Shown here piece by piece: positions 21,816-53,653 of a stretch of 64,000 nt of DNA. The stretch covers positions 21,766 through 85,765 of the forward strand of contig CH002650.1 of NCBI GenBank assembly GCA_000149265.1. The letters run 5' to 3'. A program made the position numbers and the translations under genes. Within the stretch, counting starts at the first letter, position 1. Each line of letters starts with the position of its first letter. The notes beneath the pieces are model-generated. The model searched no databases and was not told where the DNA came from. It worked only from the letters and a program-made list of their open reading frames with translations. The stretch comes from Ciona savignyi. Its lineage: Eukaryota > Chordata > Ascidiacea > Phlebobranchia > Cionidae.

Positions 21816-24800
21816 GTGTTGATTTTGCTTGAAGCTGTGTTGGAAAGCGATTTTGGTTTCTTCTTGTGACTGGGATCAAGCGTGAAGCAATCCCACAACC
21901 GAAGTGATTCGTCGGCCGCACCGGAGCACACCGTCTGACCGTCGGGCGACATTGCCAGGTACAACACCTAAGAATCGGAGGTACATATGTAAGTCATGTA
22001 CTTTATCAGGATGGGGCAATTTCCGTATATCGTCCAGACAACTAGTGTGATTTAACATTTTTGGATTTCGCAAATAACCAAAATTTCATCAGAATTTTAT
22101 CAAATATTTAAGCGGTGTTGGCGTATTACTTTTGCTAAAAGTAAATGACATAATCTATATCTATAGCTTCAAACTACCTTGTAGTCAACCAAAGTGTAAG
22201 CGCATTTGTTAAGCTTGGTTCTGCAACATAACTTACCCTGGATGTGTGGCCCATGAGGTCCTGCACCCAATCCATGCTGGGGTAGGACCATATGGTGAGC
22301 TGGTTGTGTGCGTAGCCGTGCGACGATACCAACTCCTTGTAGTGCTTTGACCACCGAATGGCGCATACCTAGTGTAGTGAGTAGGAACAAGGAATGAGTT
22401 TACAAACACATATATATTAAACATATATACACATATATATTGAATGTGTAGTTGAGGCCGAATGAATGGTTATCAAGACCGAAAAAAAAGGCTTTTGAAG
22501 TAAAAATCATCCCACATTCCCACCTGAGATTTGGTGTCAACTGATTTGATACAACTTCCATTGTGAGTGTTCCAGAACCTTATATGGCGGTCAGCACTCC
22601 CCCCACCTGACGCTAACACATTCGATTGCCACGGACACCATGCGATCGCCTGCGATTAACATGATTAACATAACGAGTTTTCTTCTACAATTCTCACAAA
22701 TACCTTATTTTAAAAAGGACTGTGTATACCTAAATTCGACATTGGCTGCCTGATTGGAAAAAAAACTGAACCAGTTTACCGTTAACTAATACACAGCCCA
22801 ATTTATCACAGCTAAAAAGTCGGTGTTTTGCTGATATTGTTCTTGTATAACAAGGTTGAAACTCGTGGTTATGATTATGCCATGTACCTAACTGATAAAC
22901 ACTCACCTTCACAGCAGACTGATGGTCAGTGAAGGAATACATCGGTTTGGTTTCCATACTTGAGTAAACGTTGACGATATTATCGTTGCTTCCACTCGCA
23001 AGGTGTCGACCATCTTTCGACCACTCCAGCCCACACACCTCCTGGGGGGAATCAATTGAATTTTATTAAAATAAATGATAAGAAATAAACAAAAATAAGA
23101 ATAATAAATTACAATTAAACAAATGACATTGATAACATAAATACAAATTGTAGTTTAACAAGACTGATGGCTAGGGGAACACAATATTTCCACCCTCCCA
23201 TGTAATAATGTCTAAGATTTTTTCATCACTGAAAGGTTGTTCGTTTGAAACTAGCTGCCATCTAGTTGGTTGTGTCTGCTTTGTGTAAGGCACTTGGTGA
23301 ACATTGCTTAGTAGAATTAAAGGAATGAACTTAAACTGTTTGTAACAAATGGCATGTCTTGAGTACTGTCATCATTGTGTTATAATTTCCACTTTCTTGC
23401 ACCCCAGGGATAATATGAAACACGATTATCATGACACCACCTGTGAGTGGCCGGTGAGAGTTGCCACGTGATGATCCGACACACGAACGTCATGGTGATG
23501 TACAAAGCCATCCAACGAACCACTGGGGGGAGTAAGAACATAGTGTCACCAACTCTCATATTATGTGGTTGGGATTGGGATGTTACCTCGACAAGATGTA
23601 GTCGTTCCATGAAAGTGAAGAAACTCGAGCAGCGTGACTCTTCATGTTGCGCATGCGTTTGCTGGATGCTATGTCCCATAACTGTGTAAGAAAACAGTTA
23701 AATCTAGGATTTTATAATATGTTTGGAAGATCCCCAGACCCCATAAAGATAACTTACCATAAGTTAACAGAACTTTGCCGGTTGGTCTAGCGGTCAAGTG
23801 TGTCGCCTTTCAATCGAAAGTTTACAGGAGCGAAACTGGTCGCTAGCTAGTCGGTTGTGTCTTTGGGCAAGGCAGTTTACGAACATTGCCTGAACCCAGT
23901 GGATTAATGATCTGACTATTGCCCGTGTGATAACCCCCTTGGTTTTTCCATTCACAGGGATAAAGATGAATATCCTAACCTATCCATCTTATCCTAACCA
24001 ACTGTCCCACTGTCTAATTTTAACAACATTTATTTATTCTTTTACAATCACGCTAAGCCAACTTTCCAATCAATCTTAAAGATATAAGATTCTGCAATAT
24101 TGTAATATTCTTAATAATATTACCTGCACTTGTGCCTCGCTGGTGCCGATGGCGATGTGTTCACCGTCCGGCATCCATTTCACTGAGGACACATATTCTT
24201 CCTCCCCTTCCATTGTCATCAGCATTGTGATGTCACCACTCGAGGCATCCCACAGGTACACACTACGAGCAAGAACAACCGCCAACAAATTATTCGAACT
24301 CCAATCCAACAAGTTCAAATCTGTAGAAAAATATGAACATCACCAACCACCCTGGTGACGTGGTATTGAAACTTACAGAAGTCGTTTCCAAGGTCTGGGG
24401 CATCGAGGATTCGACTCGCAGTGGTTGGGATGTGCCGGGTTTTCTTGCGATCTGACACAGATTTCTTGGATGAGCTGTACAACACCTAGGTGGGATTGTG
24501 GGGTCTAAACTATTTATTTGAGGATAGGGCATTTGGAGCAAAAGGCGTTTCCATATACAGTTAAATAAAAAGGTCATGCATGTTAATGAGTAGCCTCATG
24601 TCATGATGAATATGTTTCGTATGTGCATGGGAATAAAACACCAAAAGCGGAGTATTGCCACACAAACCTTGGTATTATTATGGTATCCCTCCGCTGCTGC
24701 TGGGCGAGCTTTGAAAGCGAGGATACGACCTTCCCCTCCAACTCCACTCGCTCGTTGCAGATTCTCACTCATTCTTCTCTTGTAATCCTCCTCGGCGAGT

Positions 24801-26421
24801 GATCCAGTTGGTGCAGGTTCATCTGTGTGGAGAATCATTCGTTGCCATTATATTTGGCCAAGAGTGCATTAAACCACCATGACGAACAACATCTGGTGTT
24901 ATGTCAATCAGTTTATCAAAAATTATAATCCTCAACAATATACCTTTACATTTCTATGAAAAGATACAGTACAATGCTATGTAGACAAACAAATGGTCAA
25001 AAAATTGAGCCTTCAACAACCAAAAAGGCCTTTTAAATTAAGTGGATATTGATACACAAACAGCATTTGTTTCTAGCACTGCAGCTGTGGATCCAGCGTA
25101 CACTCCAATACATAAATCAAAAAGGTAAGAGGTTCTAACCATTTTCGGATAATATTCGGTAATTTCCTAGTTCAAAGTTGGTGGCTTGTCGGCTTGGAAT
25201 AAATCTATCTCCATGTCTTGGGGTTCGATTCAAACTTGTGTTTTTACTTGATGGTTTTAATTTGCCTGGAAACAAATTGTGAGAACTATACTTCCATCAC
25301 AGTGGAGGATCTATCACACAGTTGGTGGCCGAATGATTATGGTAACTTGAACTTAATTATGTATAAAAACGGTGACAATCCTATTGTGGGTTTGAAACAC
25401 AGCATGGTAATAAAATATCGTACAGTCAGGTTTCTGTAGCTATTTCAATGTTTTTTTGTTATTAGATAAAATATTTTTGCATGATCCTGTTTGAACCTGT
25501 TGGATTTCCTGTGTCCGCCCGATAACCACAGTTAACAAATGAAAACAAGAAAATGTTCGCTTTGGGATCAACTATCTTATTTTTGTAGATGGAAAAACAT
25601 AGAAAGAATTTAACAAATGAGCAACTATAGGATCATTGAAGCTATTGCAGCGTGACATGTATGATTGTGACATTTCTATGGTAAGCTATGTTAAGGCAAG
25701 CAAACCAAATGACCTGGAGTTCTGTTCTTGGAAGAATTGGGAGTACGGGTCTTAGAGCTTGGAGTTTTGTTGACACTTTGCGACATCGACCGGTTCTTAG
25801 AAGGGCTGTAATTGACGCTTAGGTGCTGGCTGTGGATTACACGATTATTTTACTTATGTTAGTACAATACGGTATATTAATTTATCCTTAATATAGTCAA
25901 TTGTCGAAATTTCTACTTTAGTCTGATAATGGTCCTTTCAAAGTTCATATATGCATGTGTTACCATTGCAATTTTAGAAGACGATATATTACTAATTAGA
26001 TTGGTGTATGGTCTTAAGATAAAACTATAAGTTTATTGTCTTAATGCCAATATTATTTATACACCACAAAACATATGAAGGAAGATAAACAATTCAATTC
26101 AGGTTGTATTTGAAAGGAAAAATACAGTATAACACACCCGTTTTGGCATTGGGGCCTCGTAAACACAAATGTGGAGGCTTATTTTTGTATTAAAAAACTA
26201 TGATTGCTTGTTTACATATTAGATAATTGACAAATAAATTTGTAGGTGACAAAATGCAGTGCTTACCTAACATTTAGTGATTTACTATGTAAGCTTAAGT
26301 TACCGCAGCCAGAAATATCGTTTGCTTTTCTCTGCCATCTTGCTGTTGGCCCAGCTTGTAACGGTTTGTCAAGTCTCATTAGGCTGTTTACTTCATTTTC
26401 AAAGTCAAATTGAGACGACAT
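21797..26421 (-). CDS. CDC20: CDC20 / Fizzy, APC/C co-activator
   Basis: WD40 activator that brings substrates to the anaphase-promoting complex and is the target of the spindle checkpoint. Twelve minus-strand exons: 26421-26267, 25829-25714, 25265-25140, 24822-24668, 24485-24377, 24320-24124, 23681-23587, 23522-23441, 23041-22907, 22649-22524, 22368-22237, 21967-21797. All phases agree: 532 residues (human 499). Motifs: N-terminal FDFENE...RWQRKA, C-box DRFIPSR (110-116), MAD2-binding region [16 protein letters not shown], seven WD40 blades ([42 protein letters not shown] and others) and a C-terminal Ile-Arg tail. The KEN and CRY motifs of vertebrate CDC20 read SEN and TRH here. A minus-strand poly(A) signal (TTTATT on plus) is near 21566. 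A CRE lies about 210 bp upstream of the ATG. Confidence 0.97.
23775..23990 (+). mobile_element. tRNA-derived SINE copy, plus orientation, with intact head
   Basis: The head GCCGGTTGGTCTAGCGGTCA (A-box) and CAGGAGCGAAACTGG (B-box) are preserved. About 90 bp of the body is missing before GTGTGATAACCCCCTTGG, and the tail is AATATCCTAACCTATCC. It lies in a CDC20 intron. Confidence 0.8.
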
Positions 26422-26628
26422 TTTAATAAACCCAGCAATCACACAAAATAAACTTATAAATAAAATCTTAAATTACTAAAACGAACATAAATTCGTAGCC
26501 ATTTGTTAAAAAGAAATAACGAACGTACACTTATTTTATAAATTGAAATACTATTACCCAAAAAACTATAACCAAACGAACACAACTGACCAACAGAATT
26601 TAAATATCCCTCCTTCATAATTTTACGG

Positions 26629-26636
26629 TGACGTCA
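26629..26636. promoter_or_regulatory. CRE/ATF palindrome upstream of CDC20
   Basis: TGACGTCA, about 208 bp 5' of the CDC20 ATG on the minus strand. Motif seen; function inferred. Confidence 0.4.
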
Positions 26637-26954
26637 CAACGGGTGCAATACGTCATAGTTGGTAGAAATGTAACGGGGACCGGTGTCGTGAAAATTAAGC
26701 TTAATCGCAAAAAATACGACAAATCTGCTTCGCCAAACAATAAATAAACCTTAAGAAATATTCTATGCTAAACAATTATTTTTTTGCTGTTCTATAAATT
26801 AGTAAAAGCCAAACTGCTTCGATAACCCCATGGTGGGCACGATATATTGTGACGATGAAGCCCTTGTATATTTTTTGGTATCCCCGTGTGACAATGACAG
26901 TCGCCAGAAGTGTAGTCAAATATATTTTATTGTGATGTAGAATCATAACAACTA

Positions 26955-27255
26955 TAGGATAGGATAGGATATTCATCTTTATCCCCGTTAATGGGAAAAC
27001 CAAGGGGGTTATCACACGGGCAATCGTCAGATCACCTCGCGCCCATCGTCAGGTTACCGGAGCTATTGTAGTGTGTTGTATATGCTAGACACGTTCCTTT
27101 AATTTGGTAGAACCCATTAATCCGCTGGGTTCAGGCAATGTCCGTAAAGTGTCTTGCCCAAGGACACAATCGACTAACTAGCGACCAGTTTTGCACTTGC
27201 AACCTTTCGATTGAAAGGCGACGCACTAAACCATTAGACCAACCGGCCGGACAAA
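26955..27255 (-). mobile_element. Full-length tRNA-derived SINE, minus orientation
   Basis: Begins with the reversed tail (ATAGGATAGGATAGGATATT) and ends in the reversed head (GCACTAAACCATTAGACCAA, GGCCGG). Little diverged from the other full copies. Confidence 0.88.
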
Positions 27256-27379
27256 TAGTTGTAGACTATTTTGTTAAAAAAAAACAAAAAAACTTGTTTA
27301 TAATGTAATTAAACATAATTGGCTTTGGGTAAGGTGTCTAAAAAGATGGTCAAACAATAGTAACACCCCTTTATATGTT

Positions 27380-27469
27380 CCGTTTCTGTCCGTTTCTGTC
27401 CGTTCCTGTCCGTTCCTGTCCGTTCCTGTCCGTTCCCGTCCGTTCCTGTCCGGTCCGGTCCATTCCGGT
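27380..27469. repeat. 10-bp minisatellite (CCGTTCCTGT)n
   Basis: About nine tandem units of CCGTTCCTGT with CCGTTTCTGT and CCGTTCCCGT variants, degrading at the right end into CCGGTCCGGTCC. Confidence 0.85.
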
Positions 27470-28041
27470 AAATCTAATCGTCTTACCCGTGAACGGAGCA
27501 CGGAGTTGTAAAGGGAAAGTTTAGGATTACAAAGTGAAGTTATGTGGGTATGACTCTTGCTTTCCCATGAATAATTGTTTTGCTGCGTGTAATGTTTAAA
27601 ACTATTATTTCGCCATGTCTTCGTATTTTGTAGCCCATATAGTTTCTGCGTTATTGTTTAGTTTTAGTTAATTTTTTCGCTCCTTCGTTACAATAAAGAA
27701 GAATAAAATAGTAATTTTAAATTAAGGAGACAGGATAAAACGGCAAGTGGAAGCTTATTTTATGAAGCGTCTTCTTCTTCTTTTGTGTTAGTGTTGTTTT
27801 TCTAATATATCTAAATTTAAATTTAGTGTTGTTTGAGTTACTGCTTTTTTATGTAGATATGGTGGTTTTTTAAAACCACCATATTTTTTTAAAATGAACA
27901 GTAGAATGAAATGAATTAAATTAACTAATGAAAGTTTTATTATTTTTATTTATTACTTTTTTTTACTTATTACGTATCATTAAACTAAAAAAGTTGAAGG
28001 ATCAGTTGAGTACCGATAACCATTTTAGCTACCGGTACTGG

Positions 28042-28335
28042 TTAGGATAGGATATTCATGTTTATCCCCGTGAATGGAAAAACCAAGGGGGTTAACACAC
28101 GGGCAATCGTCAGATCACCTCGTGCTCGTCGTCGGGTTACCGGATCTATTGCAGTGTGTTGTATATCATAGACACGTTCCTTCAATTTGGTAGAACCCAT
28201 TAATCTGCTGGGTTCAGGCAATGTCCGTAAAGTGTCTTGCCCAAGGACACAACCGACTAGTTAGCGACCAGTTTCGCACCTGCAATCTTTCGATTGAAAG
28301 GCGGCGCAATTAAACGCTAGACCAACCGGGCGGAC
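28042..28335 (-). mobile_element. Full-length tRNA-derived SINE, minus orientation
   Basis: Same layout as the copy about 1 kb upstream: AGGATAGGATATTCATG at the left and the reversed tRNA-like head with CTAGACCAACCGGGCGG at the right. It ends about 480 bp before the BRG1 start codon. Confidence 0.88.
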
Positions 28336-28819
28336 GATGGTTTTGATCTAATAACATTCATTGGTTTACATGGTCAAGCAAGCAGGCAGGCAATAGTCGA
28401 TATCAGGGATCGAAATGAGGAGACCAGTGTTTCCAAATAAAAAATTATATTTGGAGCAAATAAAAAAATATATTCCAAATAAAAAATTATAGACAATAAT
28501 AAACAGGTCATTGGTCTTGATCCCACAACATGGCACTTCATGGTCTAAAGTTACAACGGAGTCAACCGGCCCAAAAAAGAAATTACAGCATTTTTGTTTA
28601 AATACATTATTGTAAACGAAACAAAATGCTGCAAATGGTGGTTGGGTAAATATTGAACTATGTGCCTGTCTGGTGATAATACCTTTGTCCATGTCCAGTG
28701 CATGTGTTCGCGCATTCTAACAATAATATCTTTTCATGCTTTTGTAGACATACTTCCTTCAGAAAAAAGCCTGTGTAAATGTATGAAAAACTACCTTGTA
28801 GGATAAGAGTGCTCTAACA

Positions 28820-49940
<21,121 letters not shown>

Positions 49941-51259
49941 ATCATCTTTATAGGATGTCGTCATATTTGATTCAATTTGAAGAACTGCATACACATAAAA
50001 TCTTAAAGAAATCGCCACGCTGCTACTCATGTAATGTGTACATAACATGTCTTACTATGTTGATTGTTGTAAATAAACCAACCCAAGATAGAAGTGTGTT
50101 CATATTATTTAAACCTACGTCATCACTTTCGTGTTTATGAGTCCATGCAATACATATTTGTGGTGGAGGCTGTGGTAAAAAAGGATCTAATTCAGTCCTG
50201 TTTATTGTGTAAATGATAAATCAGTCGCACTTTTTTTAAAGAAATATGTTGTAAGTTTCAAATTAGCTAAAAAAAGAAAGCCTAACAAAAAATCGTTTAA
50301 ACTCGGCAAAATCAAAATAAATATATTTATACTAGCTTATATTTAAATATAAAGTAATGTATTACCAGAGGGTAGGGTGCCCATACCACAGGCATTCCTT
50401 TAACAATTAACAGCGGAAATTTGTTTATTCTTGCCCGGCGGAGATGTCACCCAATCGTTAAATCGACAGAGTAAACTTTGAATCGTCTGGTCGACTGCTA
50501 TTCCTTAATTAAAATAAATTTCATTTGTCGGATTCCAAATCAGTTTGCTAGCACCGAGGAGAGTACAGTTATGAAAGGATGGATGAATTCATTTGTATTG
50601 TAGTTGATGCCGAATGTCTGATTTTAATCAAGGTTGATAGAATGTACTCGGAAAATTATCATGTTTAGCTATACAGCGAATCTATGAGTTGCATTATGTT
50701 GCAATGCGACCTGTCTAAATATATTTTTATTTAAATTTTTTAATAAAAGATATATTATTTTGCTACATTAAAAGACACCAATTAAAAAAATTAAAGAACT
50801 TTTATCATACTATAGTTGAATAATTTTGATTATCTGCTATATCTATAGTGTTGTATTTTTTTCTAAAGAAAACGTGAATTATGGAATGGAGAAAATCCCC
50901 TGGTACTTGCTCGATATTGTTGTTGATTTTGCTCGTTAACTTTCATTGTTATTATTTACCTGGCATTCAAAGTGTTTCACATCAAAGCTTTTAGTTTAGA
51001 TAACATTGTTCCGGTGCTTTATTGGTTACGTTGTTAAATAGGCAAAGCCTAGGGCCTACTTGTAAAATTTTGTACTTTCAACTTTTCTAAAACTCGTAAG
51101 TGAAAAAAAATTTTAGTCCTAAGATTACGTTTACATATGTGGTTGCTATGGCTCCTGACCTTGAGGTATCATACATGCAGTGACAATATGTAAAGTACAA
51201 ACAATATGGCATAATGTTTAATATGTTGGTTATCTTGTACTGGTGAAGATCTTTAAACT

Positions 51260-52045
51260 GGTATTTTCATTGATTTATCCAAAGCTTTTAATACTGTCAA
51301 TCGCCATGAACTTATAATGTACTTCTGTTTATGCTGTTCATCCAGTATGGAAAGTATGGCAGCTGCACACTCGAGTTTTTTCTTTCCCTGCGTCTTTGCA
51401 CACTTGGGGTAATTTCACACACGCTCGCGAGCTGGCAGTATAAACATCGTATAATTTCAATAACCTTGTGAACCTACCTCTGGACCTCGGGTAATTTACT
51501 TTCCGTACATTTTTAGTTACGTAGATAGATATGTTAGCTGACTGACACGAAAGATTGAGGATAGAATAATATGTTTTTTAGATTTTGGTAAAAGAGTTAT
51601 GAAAAGGAGATTGTGTGCACACTTAAAGTGTGCATTCTTGGACGTTTGCACACTGCACACTTAAATATTTGGCGCGTGCACACTAGAGATCTCGGCGAAA
51701 ATTGACGTACTTTCCATACGGGCTGTTCACTTAGCATCAAACCTGAATTATCCCGCCAAGCAATTGCCCCCAAGGTTCTAGCTTGGCAATTTTAAAAGAT
51801 CTTGTGTGTAACACAGTGTAAAGTTCTGTGTTCGTTTTTAAAGTTTCTTTAGTATTTTTATATTTTAAATGTATTAATATTTAAATTTTGTTATACATTT
51901 TTTAAGGTTTGTTGTACTTTATTGTTATCTTTTGTGTGCATATACCAAGATTTATACTGCTGCTTTTACCAGTTTATAAATGATCTTATAGTTTACAAAT
52001 TTACCAAACTTGTTTGCTGACGACATATTTTTGTGTAAGTTAAGT
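51260..52045 (+). mobile_element. Degraded non-LTR retrotransposon (reverse-transcriptase fragments)
   Basis: At 51260-51320 one frame reads IFIDLSKAFNTVNRHEL, the classic RT motif around the first catalytic Asp. At about 51970-51990 QFINDL appears, and at 52010-52040, in a different frame, LFADDIFLC, the YADD-type catalytic box. Spacing suits a LINE RT once the insertion at 51341-51721 is removed. Frameshifts make it a dead copy. Confidence 0.7.
51341..51721. mobile_element. Inverted-repeat MITE (381 bp), probably hAT-like
   Basis: Ends carry GTATGGAAAGTA (51345-51356) and its reverse complement TACTTTCCATAC (51708-51719). Flanks share the 8-bp string GCTGTTCA (51333-51340 and 51722-51729), consistent with an 8-bp target duplication. 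Interior rich in GTGCACACT motifs; no ORF. Confidence 0.65.
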
Positions 52046-53653
52046 AGATGTCCTGAACTTTAAGCGATGGCGTCTGGAAATAGACTACCACAGACAACTT
52101 GCTGCATTTCAATTATTTGTTCCTAATTTTTAGTAAAACCTAACATGTGGTAAATAAAATTTAAGACAAATTAGCTATCTATTTTTTGGGTATATAGTGT
52201 ACATAGAGTTAAGGTAGGCCTTATTATGATATGTAAAAAGGTAGGCCTGATCACGATATGTCTGAACCATGTTTACATCTATAGCCAAAATGCTGCCTAG
52301 TTTGGTTTTATAACATTCCATAGACTAAGCTTCTTTAACATATTGTGTTTGTCCAGTTTATACGTGCTTGCAAACGATGATGTAGCTTGTAGTGAACAAT
52401 TATTTTAGTGACGTTAACCAATGTCATGCAATTATTGAGCTAAATTAAGTTACACATTGACACTGATGTATAACGATGCTAGATTGCACCAACCTAGCGT
52501 ATGCATAAGACTCAAGACTGATATATTGTTCCTTGCTCCGCTATCTGTTTGTATTAATTGAGACTTCCATTTGTTTTGGATTTTAATTAATTATTAGGAA
52601 TTTATTTTATTATTTTTTGAGTCCATGCTTTACAGTAAATGTAATTAAAATGCTGTAATAATTCGTAATGTCAGGAGTTTCTTTTTGGGATATGTTGTGA
52701 AAATGTAATATTTTTAGATTAGTTTATATACCGGTAGTTAAATGAGTATTCTCTATTTGATTTTAAGCTATATTTTATAGCATTTAAACTTCACATTGTA
52801 AATCCTTGACTAGTAAATAATTGATGGTGTTTGGCTTAAAGTGATGGAGTGTATTGAAGCTCTAAATTTAGAACTTGATTTTTTAGATTAAATATTGTAT
52901 AGCTGTTTTTTTTGCGAAGATAATGGTGCAGAATTGTTATTTAAGATAATGGTGCAGAATTGTTATTTAAAAAAATTTGGTAACAAATTTAAATCAATAT
53001 GCAACAAAAAAATTATTAAAATTTTAAATGGGATGACATCTAGTTTAAATTGCTCCACACATGTGCCTACAAGTCAGCCATTTAAATAGTTATGTCATTC
53101 TTTTTTTTAAAGAACCTTAGTTTACGGGTTGTGTTGTTGAACATACTTGTTTGTTTGTTTTATGATGATTATCTTTGTGAAATGAATCATCAGAGGTGAA
53201 ATTAGTCCATTCCAACACTCTCCCTCACAGAAAGCATGGAATTGTTGGTTAATCACCGTAAAATGTCATTTTCATACTGAGATGTCTCAAAATGATTATT
53301 AATAAATCACAAATTTTTCGGCAGTTCTGTATTTTCGCATACACTATATATGTCTTTGATTTGCACTTTTTTATTGTGTGGGAGATTGTTTTTTTAACTA
53401 ATCTGGGTTCCGGTGATAAGCATAAATATTTTTATTATTTTATTGGTTGGTATTAATTACCGCTATAGATTCGTATATGTAACGCTTAGATCCCTTTGTC
53501 CTAAATTTCTAATAATTTTTTACAGTTTATGGTAGGTGGTTATTGAGTGTCAGGCTGTTAAACAAGGATATTTGTATGTCTTTTTGGAGTTAAATACAGT
53601 TGGTTAAAAAGTATCAACCGATGGTGCAGTGACCTCACAAGAGAGAGGTTAGA

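Larger units (their letters stand above)
26422..28819. other. Intergenic region between divergent CDC20 and BRG1-type genes
   Basis: Holds the presumed CDC20 promoter (TGACGTCA at 26629-26636), two minus-orientation SINEs (26955-27255 and 28042-28335) and a 10-bp minisatellite (27380-27469). No coding exon supported; an untranslated BRG1 first exon could lie here but cannot be seen. Confidence 0.6.
49941..53653. other. Intergenic region between the BRG1-type and CASKIN-like genes
   Basis: AT-rich 3.7 kb. A BRG1 poly(A) signal AATAAA is at 50072-50077. It contains a degraded LINE reverse-transcriptase remnant (51260-52045) interrupted by a 381-bp inverted-repeat element. No other gene supported. 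Confidence 0.6.

Noticed and set aside
23775-23845. Candidate tRNA gene (A-box and B-box like strings)
   Set aside because: Anticodon stem and acceptor pairing are poor and the sequence continues into the common SINE body; it is a SINE head, as are the similar segments at 44702 and elsewhere.
26776-27015. Minus ORF with a MITPLVFPLTGIKMN-like start, seen also at 33748 and 49125
   Set aside because: The shared peptide is a translation of the SINE body on the minus strand, not a protein family.
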